A stretch of DNA of 64,000 nt from Commensalibacter intestini A911 (GTDB taxonomy: Bacteria; Pseudomonadota; Alphaproteobacteria; Acetobacterales; Acetobacteraceae): positions 186,001 through 250,000 of the forward strand of contig NZ_AGFR01000007.1 of assembly GCF_000231445.1 (NCBI RefSeq), in the 5' to 3' direction. The notes beneath the pieces were generated by a model that searched no databases, was not told where the DNA came from, and saw nothing but the letters and a program-made list of their open reading frames with translations. A program made the translations under genes and the position numbers. Below, one piece after another: positions 1 through 9,100 of this stretch (within the stretch, counting starts at the first letter, position 1; each line of letters begins with the position of its first letter).

Positions 1-1
1 A

Positions 2-949
2 TTAAAACAAATTGATGCTAAATTAAAGAAAGCAATCTTTGGGCAAGATCCTGCTATTGATATTCTTGCCTCTGCGATTAAACTCTCCAGAGCAGGCTTG
101 CGCTCTCCTGAAAAGCCTATTGGAAGCTATTTATTCTGTGGCTCTACGGGAGTAGGAAAAACAGAAGTAGCTCGTCAACTTGCAGAAGTCTTAGGGATTA
201 AACTCATTCGCTTTGATATGTCTGAATATATGGAAAAACATTCAGTTTCCAGACTGATTGGGGCTCCTCCTGGTTATGTTGGGTTTGATCAAGGTGGATT
301 ATTAACAGATTTCGTTGATCAACATCCTCATTGTGTATTATTGCTTGATGAAATTGAAAAAGCACATACTGATATTTATAATATCTTATTACAAGTAATG
401 GATCATGGATCTTTAACAGATCATAATGGCAAAACGATTAACTTTAGAAATACGATTATTATCATGACAACCAATGCTGGTGCTGCAGAATTCAGCAAAC
501 CTGCCATTGGGTTTATTAATAATCATGTTAATGTTGATAATAACGAAGCGCTTAAAGACACGTTCTCTCCTGAATTTAGAAATCGTCTCGATGCAATCGT
601 TCCATTTGCTGCTCTGTCAGAAACAACCATCAGTAAAGTAGTCAACAAGTTTATTCATGAACTGCAAGACAGATTATCTGCACAACAAGTTATCTTAACT
701 TTATCCAACAGTGCCAAAGATTGGTTAATTAAACATGGATATGACGCTGTCTATGGTGCCAGACCTCTGGGCAGAGTTATCCAAGATCATATCAGCAAAC
801 CATTAGCTGATGAAATCTTATTTGGTAAGCTTATTCGTGGTGGAAACGTTGAAATTCATACAAAAGATGATCACTTAACATTTAAATATCACCCCAATCC
901 TGCCCCAAAACGTAAAGTTAAGAAAAAAGCAGAATTAGAAGCATCTTAA
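2..949 (+). CDS. clpA: ATP-dependent Clp protease ATP-binding subunit ClpA, 3' part
   Basis: The reading frame is open from the left edge of the window, so the gene starts outside it; a TTG at 98 is internal and not a real start. About 315 C-terminal residues are visible and cover the second AAA+ module. Walker A is GSTGVGKT, the pore loop is GYVGFDQGG, Walker B is VLLLDEIEKAH, and a sensor-2 type GARPLGRVIQ follows near the end. ClpA is the hexameric unfoldase that feeds substrates to ClpP in the cytoplasm, including ssrA-tagged proteins. Both ssrA and sspB lie 36 kb downstream. The tail after residue 265 of the visible part is lysine- and alanine-rich (KRKVKKKAEL), a lineage-specific extension. 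Identification is very secure; only the partial state limits it. Confidence 0.95.
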   Translation, partial: LKQIDAKLKKAIFGQDPAIDILASAIKLSRAGLRSPEKPIGSYLFCGSTGVGKTEVARQLAEVLGIKLIRFDMSEYMEKHSVSRLIGAPPGYVGFDQGGLLTDFVDQHPHCVLLLDEIEKAHTDIYNILLQVMDHGSLTDHNGKTINFRNTIIIMTTNAGAAEFSKPAIGFINNHVNVDNNEALKDTFSPEFRNRLDAIVPFAALSETTISKVVNKFIHELQDRLSAQQVILTLSNSAKDWLIKHGYDAVYGARPLGRVIQDHISKPLADEILFGKLIRGGNVEIHTKDDHLTFKYHPNPAPKRKVKKKAELEAS

Positions 950-970
950 AACTCTGCTTTTACTCAATAA

Positions 971-1435
971 CTAGTCGTATTTAACGCCATTAATCATTAC
1001 ATATCCTGAATGTGGCCATTTACGACTAGTTCCTTTATGTGTCCAGTCAACACCTTGACGTCTGGGGTTATCATAATAATAACGTCCAACGACTTCGACA
1101 TAATCCCCTTTATGAACCCATGGCCATGACGGCGCATTCATTTCATCAAGGTTGCTTACAATACGAATAGAAACCCCAGAACCAATATTTAAATAAAAAT
1201 ATCCATGCTCCCCACTTCGTGTATAACGCGCCTTAGAGAGTGCAATGACTTTCCCACAAACATGAACAGGAACGTCCGCTTTTGAGGGAAAATATGAATT
1301 ATTCTTAAAAATCTGCTGTGCTTGTAAAAAACCTTGATTATTACAAGCACTAACAGGATCTTTTGCCAATGCTATGACACTGGCAAAAACTAAACAATAC
1401 AACGCAATAAAGCGTATAATATATCGAAAAAACAT
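971..1435 (-). CDS. Secreted DUF3465-like small protein
   Basis: A 154-residue protein with an N-terminal hydrophobic signal segment (residues 6-24, ending near ALAKD), so it is probably exported to the periplasm. The rest resembles the DUF3465 family, predicted to form a small OB-like beta barrel. Seen here are HGYFYLNIGSGVSIRIV, a GDYVEVVGRYYYD block, GVDWTHKG and a terminal HSGYVMINGVKY. Two cysteines (CNNQ and HVCG) could form a disulfide. It lies 22 bp downstream of the PPK2 gene on the same strand and may be cotranscribed. The function of the family is unknown to me. Identification rests on remembered motif similarity (WTH...HP-GW-NGK-Y), so the family call is moderate while the gene itself is clear. 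Confidence 0.7.
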   Translation of the reverse strand: MFFRYIIRFIALYCLVFASVIALAKDPVSACNNQGFLQAQQIFKNNSYFPSKADVPVHVCGKVIALSKARYTRSGEHGYFYLNIGSGVSIRIVSNLDEMNAPSWPWVHKGDYVEVVGRYYYDNPRRQGVDWTHKGTSRKWPHSGYVMINGVKYD

Positions 1436-1457
1436 CTATTTAGAACGATAGTTTAAT

Positions 1458-2612
1458 TTATTTTTTATCTTTCTTAACCTTTTTTGTTTTTTTTGCATCT
1501 GCCTCCGCAGCGCCTAACTCTTCTTTAAATAAACGCAAAGACTGTAACTCTTCTGGAGTAGACGTTTTTTTAATTTCCTCTTTTTTCTCTTTGATCATTT
1601 CTTTTAATTGAGGATCGCTATTCAGCTTATCCTTAATAATCCGCAAAGAAGCCAATACTTCAGGGCTAGACTCACTAACAATTTTCTCTTGTTTTTCTTT
1701 AACAAGAAGCTTTTTATCAGGATTTCCCCCTAACTCCTCTTTTAATAGATTCAAAGATGCCAAAACCTCCGGATTAGGTTTAGGTGCAACCATTTCAAAT
1801 TTTTCAAGCTCTGCAATCATCAGCTCGACAACGACAAGACGAGCAAACCATTTATTATTGGCAGGAACAACGAACCAAGGCGCATGAGGTGCCGCGGTAG
1901 CTTCAACAGCTTCTTGATACACATCTTGGTATTGTTCCCAAAATTTTCTTTCTTTTGGATCACTTGGAGAAAACTTCCATTGTTTTTCCGATAGATCTAA
2001 ACGAGATAAAAGACGTAAACGCTGTTCCTCTTTAGAAATATTCAAGAAAATTTTGATTATACTATGCCCTTGACGATGCACATAAGTCTCAAAATTTCGA
2101 ATATCTTCATATCGATGTTCCCAGAAATCTTTATCTGCCGTAACACTGGCAGGCAAACGTTGAGCACCTAAAATCTCAGGATGCACTTTTGTAACCAATA
2201 CCTCTTCATAATGACTACGATTAAAAATACCAATTTTCCCAGCAGGAGGCATTGCCATATGGACACGCCATAAATAATCATGAGAAAGCTCAACTGGGCC
2301 TGGCTGCTTAAAAGAAGCAACAAAAATACCTTGAGGATTAATTCCTGAAGTTACATGCTTGATTGTACCATCTTTTCCAGAAGTATCCATGCCTTGCAAA
2401 GCAACAATTAAAGTACGCTGGGAATTAGCATATAAAAGCTCTTGTAATTCAGATAAGCGTTTTACACGTTGTTTAAGTGCTTTTTTTGCTTCTTTTTTAG
2501 ATAAAGAGAGGCCTGCTGTATCTGCTGGGTCAAAATCATTTAATTTAAATTTTTTACCATTTTCAACACGGTATTTAGTTCTTAATGTTTCTCTGATGGA
2601 TTTATCAATCAT
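1458..2612 (-). CDS. ppk2: Polyphosphate kinase 2 family (polyphosphate:nucleotide phosphotransferase)
   Basis: PPK2 enzymes move phosphate between polyphosphate and nucleoside mono- or diphosphates in the cytoplasm. The core (residues about 30-275) shows Walker A GMDTSGKDGT, the FNRSHYEEVLVTKVHPE segment with the NRS-YE lid-type motif, and KIFLNISKEEQRLRL. Start ATG at 2612 is preceded by a good TAGGAG ribosome site. The C-terminal tail (about residues 280-384) is unusual: three repeats of roughly 36 residues, each beginning PEVLASL or PEELQSL and ending in a Lys/Glu-rich helix, then a poly-lysine end (KKTKKVKKDKK). Typical members end soon after the kinase domain. The gene sits between a YdfG-like SDR (32 bp upstream) and the DUF3465-like gene. 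Substrate preference cannot be read from the sequence. Confidence 0.92.
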   Translation of the reverse strand: MIDKSIRETLRTKYRVENGKKFKLNDFDPADTAGLSLSKKEAKKALKQRVKRLSELQELLYANSQRTLIVALQGMDTSGKDGTIKHVTSGINPQGIFVASFKQPGPVELSHDYLWRVHMAMPPAGKIGIFNRSHYEEVLVTKVHPEILGAQRLPASVTADKDFWEHRYEDIRNFETYVHRQGHSIIKIFLNISKEEQRLRLLSRLDLSEKQWKFSPSDPKERKFWEQYQDVYQEAVEATAAPHAPWFVVPANNKWFARLVVVELMIAELEKFEMVAPKPNPEVLASLNLLKEELGGNPDKKLLVKEKQEKIVSESSPEVLASLRIIKDKLNSDPQLKEMIKEKKEEIKKTSTPEELQSLRLFKEELGAAEADAKKTKKVKKDKK

Positions 2613-2644
2613 TTTACGCTCCTATTTTTTATTTATTCATTAAT

Positions 2645-3403
2645 TTATTTTTTTCTAGAAACAGCTACCCCTGCTGGGGCTTGACATACAGGCATCATCT
2701 CAATTCGATTAATATTCACATGAGCAGGCAACCCAACGACCCAAGACACCGTTTCTGCAATATCTTGCGCAGTTAAAGGTTGTGTACCTGCATAAACATC
2801 TTTCGCTTTCTCATGATCTTTTAACCGAACTTCACTAAATTCAGTTCCTCCACAAAGGCCCGGCTCTATATTCGTAACACGAATAGGAGTTCCCAATAAA
2901 TCAGTCTTTAAATTCAGCATAAACTGCGCGACAAAAGCTTTGGTTGCACCGTAAACGTTTCCTCCTGGATATGGATATGTACCGGCAATACTGCCAAGAG
3001 AAATAACGTGTCCTTTCTGTCTTTTTATCATTCCACCGATTATATATTGTGTCAAATGAATTAGCCCAACAATGTTCGTTTGAACCATTTGATCCCAACT
3101 AGGTAAAGATATATTCGGAATAGGATCTACCCCCAAAGCTAACCCAGCGTTATTCACCAAAATATCAATATTCTGCCACTCTGTCGGCAACTGGTTTATT
3201 GATTGTTCAACGCCCTTAGTATCCATCATATCCATTACAACTGGATAAATACTTTCTGGAAATTGCGCTACCAACTGCTCTAATTTTTCTTTACGGCGAG
3301 CTGCTGCAATCACCTTATACCCGTCACGAACTAAACGACAGGTAATTTCTCGACCAAATCCAACAGAAGCACCCGTAACTAAAGCAATCCCTTTACATGT
3401 CAT
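2645..3403 (-). CDS. ydfG: YdfG-like NADP-dependent SDR (3-hydroxy acid dehydrogenase)
   Basis: A 252-residue classical short-chain dehydrogenase. The cofactor motif TGASVGFGREI is at residues 9-19, RR follows beta-2 (AAARRKEKL) and suits NADPH, NNAGLALG is the structural motif, and the catalytic set is Ser in SLGSIAG and Tyr-Lys in YGATK. The tail LPAHVNINRIEMMPV is the signature of E. coli YdfG, which oxidises L-allo-threonine and serine and reduces malonic semialdehyde. The match extends through most of the protein (IEPGLCGGTEFSEVR). It heads a possible three-gene leftward unit with ppk2 and the DUF3465-like gene. Enzyme class is sure; the exact physiological substrate is inferred from YdfG. 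Confidence 0.88.
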   Translation of the reverse strand: MTCKGIALVTGASVGFGREITCRLVRDGYKVIAAARRKEKLEQLVAQFPESIYPVVMDMMDTKGVEQSINQLPTEWQNIDILVNNAGLALGVDPIPNISLPSWDQMVQTNIVGLIHLTQYIIGGMIKRQKGHVISLGSIAGTYPYPGGNVYGATKAFVAQFMLNLKTDLLGTPIRVTNIEPGLCGGTEFSEVRLKDHEKAKDVYAGTQPLTAQDIAETVSWVVGLPAHVNINRIEMMPVCQAPAGVAVSRKK

Positions 3404-3797
3404 CGAATAGTTCCTTACTATAATAAAACCTTCGTTTCAGTATAGGATACTACTAATCTTTTATTATAGTAAAAATAATTTGAACATTATATCTACTCTG
3501 TATTAAAAAAATACTTTATTTTCCTAATCCTAATATTCATAATCACAAATTCATAAATAGTTGTTTTATTTTTCATAACATCACAAAGACTATCAATAAT
3601 ATTTATCGTGTATAAAAAAATAAACTAAAATTATTATCTCAATAATTAACTCTCTCCATTGCCATTCATATACTAAAAGTCATATTAAATTTATAAAAAA
3701 GAAGATTTTAAAGATATTTTACTTAAAGCCTTTTAAAAACATTATAATTCTCATAAAATAAAACTTCATATCTTTTTTGCTTCTATAATAAGGTAAA
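3404..3797. other. AT-rich divergent intergenic region
   Basis: About 390 bases between the divergent SDR and yqgE genes. It is very rich in A and T. I see no RNA gene, repeat or credible small gene in it. It must hold the promoters of both flanking genes, but I could not pick one with confidence. Confidence 0.5.
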
Positions 3798-4379
3798 ATG
3801 ACTTTGCATTTTTCTGATCTTACAAATGGTTTGGCTGGTCAATTATTAATTGCTAGCCCATTTATTACAACTCCTCCTTTTGCACAAACGGTAATATTTC
3901 TTTGTGCATATTCTCCACAAGAAGGTGCAATGGGGATTATTGTAAACCGTCATTTAACCAAGCCTACTCCAGATGAACTCTTACAACAAATTGGTATTCC
4001 CCCTATTCCTAAAGAAGCTCATTTCTCTATTAGTGCGGGGGGCCCAATTGAAAATGCACATGGATTAGTTTTACATTCAGCAGATTGGGAGACAAACGGT
4101 TGCATCCCAGTTAATGACAAAGTCATGCTCAATGCTAGCCTAGATGTACTGCGGGACTTATCTATTGGAAAAGGGCCTAAACATGCATTATTAGCCTTAG
4201 GACATGCCAGTTGGTCAGCAGGTCAATTAGAAGAGGAATTAAAAAATAGTATTTGGCACATAGCACCTTGTGATGAAACCCTATTATTCAGCACACATTA
4301 CACTCAAAAATGGCGTGATGCGCTTCATTCTATTTCTATTGATCCTGGGAAATTATCTTTTTTTGTAGGTAAATCTTAA
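3798..4379 (+). CDS. yqgE: YqgE/AlgH family protein (UPF0301)
   Basis: A 193-residue single-domain protein of the YqgE/AlgH family. Diagnostic stretches are LTNGLAGQLLIASPFI at the start, FAQTVIFLCAYSPQEGAMGIIVNR, AGGPIENAHGLVLHSADW, and LALGHASWSAGQLEEEL. Length is normal for the family. A cytoplasmic protein of unsettled function; in Pseudomonas AlgH affects transcription of alginate and virulence genes. A stand-alone gene here, converging on the acetyltransferase to its right. Identification is very secure, function is not. Confidence 0.93.
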   Translation: MTLHFSDLTNGLAGQLLIASPFITTPPFAQTVIFLCAYSPQEGAMGIIVNRHLTKPTPDELLQQIGIPPIPKEAHFSISAGGPIENAHGLVLHSADWETNGCIPVNDKVMLNASLDVLRDLSIGKGPKHALLALGHASWSAGQLEEELKNSIWHIAPCDETLLFSTHYTQKWRDALHSISIDPGKLSFFVGKS

Positions 4380-4401
4380 TCATAAAAAGGATGTTATAAT
4401 C

Positions 4402-4941
4402 TTACACACCGGATTTAACATCCTCTTTTAATACTTTCTTCATTAAAATATCAATTTGATGATCTGTTCCTAAAACAAACTCATGTTGGCTAAAAGGCAC
4501 AAAGCCGTTTTTCTTATAAAAAGCCATAGCTTTGTAATTATGCTCCCATACACCAAGCCATACGTAATCAACCTCTTTTTCTTTGGCTATTGAAAAAGCA
4601 TGAGCATATAATGCTTGTCCAACTTTTTTCCTATGAAATTTCTGTAAAACATATACTCTTTCAATTTCTAAAGCATTATCTTCTTTGAACTCATGCTGCG
4701 CATGACCTAAATTAACTTTTAAATATCCCACATATACCTGATCAAGCTTAGCCATATAAAAAGCAGATAATGGCTCATCCATTTCTTTCTTTAGCTGTTC
4801 TAATGATAAATTATTCATTAGATACGCATCCATATCCTCTTTACTATTCACCTCTGCAAAAGTTTCATAAAAACTCTGACGTGCAATTTGTTGTAGAATC
4901 TGAAGTTGTTGTTTTTCTAATCTTTCTATGATTACCGTCAT
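4402..4941 (-). CDS. GNAT family N-acetyltransferase
   Basis: A 179-residue protein with one GNAT fold. The central strand IERVYVLQKFHRKKVGQALYAHAF carries the acetyl-CoA pyrophosphate-binding pattern (R-KKVGQ), followed by VWLGVWEHNYKAMAFYKKNGFV, the usual motif-B stretch with N-KA--FY-K-GF. The acceptor substrate cannot be predicted. It converges on yqgE with a 22-base gap. A single, probably monocistronic gene; it resembles many small-molecule or peptide N-acetyltransferases. Confidence 0.88.
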   Translation of the reverse strand: MTVIIERLEKQQLQILQQIARQSFYETFAEVNSKEDMDAYLMNNLSLEQLKKEMDEPLSAFYMAKLDQVYVGYLKVNLGHAQHEFKEDNALEIERVYVLQKFHRKKVGQALYAHAFSIAKEKEVDYVWLGVWEHNYKAMAFYKKNGFVPFSQHEFVLGTDHQIDILMKKVLKEDVKSGV

Positions 4942-4976
4942 CCCTATCCTCTTATAGAATTTACGTATCTACCTTA

Positions 4977-5010
4977 ATACAAAAAAGGCATGCTTATTAT
5001 CAGCATGCCT
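4977..5010 (-). terminator. Rho-independent terminator of the glycosyltransferase operon
   Basis: Nine-base perfect arms (4986-4994 and 5002-5010) around a 7-base loop, followed on the minus strand by a T-rich tract (4977-4985). It lies 29 bases after the stop of the CgeB-like gene and closes the leftward operon. Confidence 0.8.
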
Positions 5011-5038
5011 ATCTAAACCACTTTATTTGAGCTTAGAA

Positions 5039-6109
5039 CTAGTCTAAAAAGCCATCACGCTTTAAAATCTCTAGTACAGTTTCAATACGCTTACTATATG
5101 TATGATCTTTTAATGTACGAGCTTGAGCTTTTTTAGCTGTTTCCAAAATTAACTCTGGATTATTTAGATATTTATCCAATAATTGTTTAAAATCATAACA
5201 TGTGGAGAAAACTGGCAATTCATCACGTTCATAAAAATCATGAATAGCATAGTTATCTTCATGAAACAGCTGCATTGCCCCTGCTGCTGCTGCCTCGAAT
5301 GTTCTTGGTCCTGGATTTGATGGCATAATAATGAAACGTTTGTTTTCAAAATGCAAACTACGTCCTAAATTTAAAACAATTTTAGAACGTTGATAAAGTT
5401 CAACTAACTGATCTTTTTCAATACGAGCATCAGAAAAACCAATCCCGAATTCACCCCAACCAGGACCTACAATTTTAAGATTTAAATCTGATAAAGCTGG
5501 ATGAATACTACGCATAACGTCTTTGCGGCTACCAAAAGCAACACCACAAAACATAACATCAATATTTTTCTTTATAGTTTCATCAATTGGACGATAGTGT
5601 AACTTTTCACAGGCTGCTAAAGGCAAAAAATGAACATGTGGATGGTCATAAAAATTAGTACCCCAACGATCACAAGAAAAAATAACGTCAAAATCATCTG
5701 TAATGCGATAGTTTGCATCCTGTTCATAAGGATCTTCTGTTGCCCAAAAAATTGTTGTTGCCCCAACAGCTTTTGCCTTTTGGCAAACTTCACCAAAATA
5801 AGTACTTTCTGGCAAATAAGATCCAATAGAAAATACAATTTTTGGTTTAATATACTCAATTGCAGCTGCTGCACCTGCAATATTAGTAGAAATTACATTT
5901 CCTTCACCAAATACACTTTCCCAACCTGACATAATTGCTTCACGAATTTGAGCGTTGGCCTGTGATTCGTAACGACCACCACTACAAACCATGACTTTAC
6001 CACTGATCCCTTGACTAATTACCTTAGCTGTAGGCGCTGTTTTTTTTGGAGTAATGCTTACTTTTGTTGAAGCTTTCTTTTTTGTTGCTTTGACTGCCAT
6101 TTTGCCCAT
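5039..6109 (-). CDS. CgeB-like glycosyltransferase
   Basis: A 356-residue protein of the CgeB-like (glycosyltransferase family 1-type) group. The first 35 residues are a Lys/Ala/Thr-rich leader. Then come the Rossmann-like half with IFWATEDPYEQDANYRI and DVIFSCDRWGTNFYDHP, and the nucleotide-sugar half with IVLNLGRSLHFENKR and GPRTFEAAAAGAMQLFHED, where the Glu after RTF is the probable donor-binding acid. It is the last gene of the operon, 3 bases after the giant glycosyltransferase, so translation may be coupled. The same FWA-EDP signature recurs in the first gene of the operon. Probably cytoplasmic and acting on a protein or polysaccharide acceptor. Sugar and acceptor are unknown. Confidence 0.82.
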   Translation of the reverse strand: MGKMAVKATKKKASTKVSITPKKTAPTAKVISQGISGKVMVCSGGRYESQANAQIREAIMSGWESVFGEGNVISTNIAGAAAAIEYIKPKIVFSIGSYLPESTYFGEVCQKAKAVGATTIFWATEDPYEQDANYRITDDFDVIFSCDRWGTNFYDHPHVHFLPLAACEKLHYRPIDETIKKNIDVMFCGVAFGSRKDVMRSIHPALSDLNLKIVGPGWGEFGIGFSDARIEKDQLVELYQRSKIVLNLGRSLHFENKRFIIMPSNPGPRTFEAAAAGAMQLFHEDNYAIHDFYERDELPVFSTCYDFKQLLDKYLNNPELILETAKKAQARTLKDHTYSKRIETVLEILKRDGFLD

Positions 6110-6112
6110 TCC

Positions 6113-9100
6113 CTATTTATGCGAAGTTACTTGTGTTAAAATCTGTTGAAGGTTACTTCTAAAGCGATCTTCATTACATTCAGTATCAATACGCGACAAT
6201 GCATTATCACGCAGCTTATTCCATAGTTTCTCTTTTTGATAAAGACGGATAATTTGCGATGCAAAAAAATCTGCATTATCAATCGATGCTGCTAAAATAT
6301 CTTGGTCATCATCCCATCCTAACTGATGCACTAATAAATCTGTTGCAACAATTGGAATTCCATAAGACGCTGCTTCATGTAGCTTATAAGGGATTCCGCC
6401 TGCGAAACGAGTCGGTGCTATATAAACACGATGATCATTATATAAATGTGTCAAATCTTCGACTGGACCTAGTAATTTAACCTGAGGATATTGTGAAAAT
6501 ATTGACATATCTACAGATGGATGAACATACCCTGCAATTGTAAAAGTAAAATCATCTCCCATTTCTTTTACCAAAATAGGCAAAATAGCATCTGTAAACC
6601 ATTTTAAACTATCAAAGTTAGGAGATAGATCATCATGTAATGCACCAACGAACAACAATCCAGTCCGTTGCGCCCATGTTTTTGGTGTTGGACGCACATG
6701 CATCATATGCCCTAAAATTGACACTTGATTAAAACCAGCTTGTTTGGCGTAATCCGCATCAATTTTATTCACTGTAATCATTGTTTGACAATGACGCGCA
6801 CAAGAAAGCTCTACTTCTAAAGCTTCTCCTAACGTTTCTTCACTTTCGTCTTCTAAACCTAAGATTTTTCGACGTAATAATGTTCTAGGAGAAGCAATAA
6901 CTTCCGTATCCAAAACCAAACAATCTTGAGGAATATAACGATTAGCTTCCCCCATCATCGGTAGAATACGATGTAAATTATGCGTACGCCCTATCCAAAT
7001 TGCATCATAATATCCTGCTCGCTCTAAAAAGAAATCGCGAATATTATCAATTGTTTTACTAAACATAACCTCAACGGTTTCAGGTAAGTCAGAATAAATT
7101 TGATAAAGATGAGGATAATAATTATTAATAGGATAGACTGTTACATGATATCCTAACTTTGCCATTTGATGAACAATATCATTAGAACGAACGTATCCAG
7201 ATCCTAAACGCCGTAAAGGCACCCGGTCTTCTATAAATAAAATACGCTTGCCCGTTCCCATACGTTCTCGTGCGATAACAACATTATCAGAATGTCTAGG
7301 ATGTTGAAAACGTAAGAAATCTGTATGCTCTTTAACAAACTGACGATGATTTCGACGAATTAATCCACTAGAAACTATAGGATCACTGGAGGCATATTCC
7401 ATATGCTCTACCACTGCATCTGGATGATATACAACACGATAACCAGCTTTTAAAATTCGAACACACAAATCTGTATCTTCGAAATATGCTGGATAATAAA
7501 TTGGTGAAAAACCTTTAAGCTGTTGAAGTAAAATTGTTTTAATAGCCATCATTGCTGTCGAGCAATAATCAACATCCCTAACAAAATTAGCTTCAGCAAT
7601 AGAAGGATCTTCGCCACGCAAATATCCTGCTGTTGTTCCATCCCGCCAAATCATTGAGCCAGCTTCTTGTAAATTTCCATCTGGATGAATAATTTTACCG
7701 CCCACAGCACCTATATCTGATTTAGACATTAAATGTTTGCATAAAACATCAATAGCATTTGGATATAAATAAATATCATTATTCAGAAATACAGTAATAG
7801 GAGCTTTAACTTGCTCAATCAAATAGTTACAGGCTCTGCCATATCCAAAATTATATGCAAATCGTGTAACTTGCACACCAATTAAAGAATTTTGAATAAA
7901 ACGTGTGTCATCCGTTGAATAATTATCACCAATTAATAATTGTATTTTTCCATTATAATTTGCACGCAAAGAGGCCAAAGCCGTTAACGTCACCGCCAAC
8001 TGATTTTTCACTAAGATAATAACACTAATATCTGGTTTACCTTCATAAGAAAAATCTAATTTTTGGTGTGCAACAACTGGAAGCATGAAGTTCGCTTTTT
8101 TACGGAAATACTCCCGAGAATCTTTTGTCTTATCATTCAAACGATAATGAGAATCTTCGGGAAGATTATTAATCCATGCTTCTAATCGTTGATCAAAAAT
8201 CCAATGTGCGAAAGCATCTCTATATAAACCATTTTCAATATCTTCTTGGATAGATCCAGATAAAAAATAAGATCTTAAATCAACATCTTCACATGGTTTT
8301 CTACACTCTAACGAGCCATGTAAAATGAAATGTTGATAACCATTCCTGAAATTTCCTTTACCATTCTCTAAAACAGATCCTGCCAAATCTGGATTATCAG
8401 CAGCATAAAATGTTTCAGAGAACCAAGGTAAAGGATCATAATATGTTGGCGTCGAATTTAAGAAGTAATGTTGTAACGCACTGGAATATTCTTTTGAATT
8501 TATTTTTTGTAAAACTTCAGGATATTTATTTAAATACCAATCAGAATCAAAATACAAAGAAACACTCGCTTTAAGATCTGCTTTTCCTATATTTAATAAA
8601 TAATTTCTATAAGGGAAAAACGTTTTTTCAACATCACCACTTTCATAACAATGACGTTCATAAACCAATGGATCAAAGAATAAAGATCCTGATTTACGCA
8701 AAGCATCTCCTTTTTTCAAGTAATGATCGTAAGCATTTACATATTCTTCTGTCTCATTAATTTCAAAGGTGAATTGTGGATTTTTACTTAAATAATAATG
8801 GGATGAAAACAACCAGTGAGCTTCATGCTTTTTAAAGCCTGTTTTACAATAATGTTCAAAACCAGTTTTAAATTTTCCTCTTTTAATAGCCTTCCTAACA
8901 ACCTCATAAGACTTTAAATACCATTCCTCATCAAAATATGCATTAGGGCTATGACCTAAAAAACTACCAATTTGTGTATAATATTCTTCAACGGTCTCGA
9001 CACCACAAATTTCCATTTTTTCATAGACGTCTGAATAAACTGATACATACCATGCCTCATCAAACAGTGCCCATAGCGCCCCTTTATAAGTTTGATCTGT

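Noticed and set aside
3404-3797. tRNA or small RNA gene in the long AT-rich gap
   Set aside because: No cloverleaf, conserved T-loop or stable hairpin with T-run could be found.
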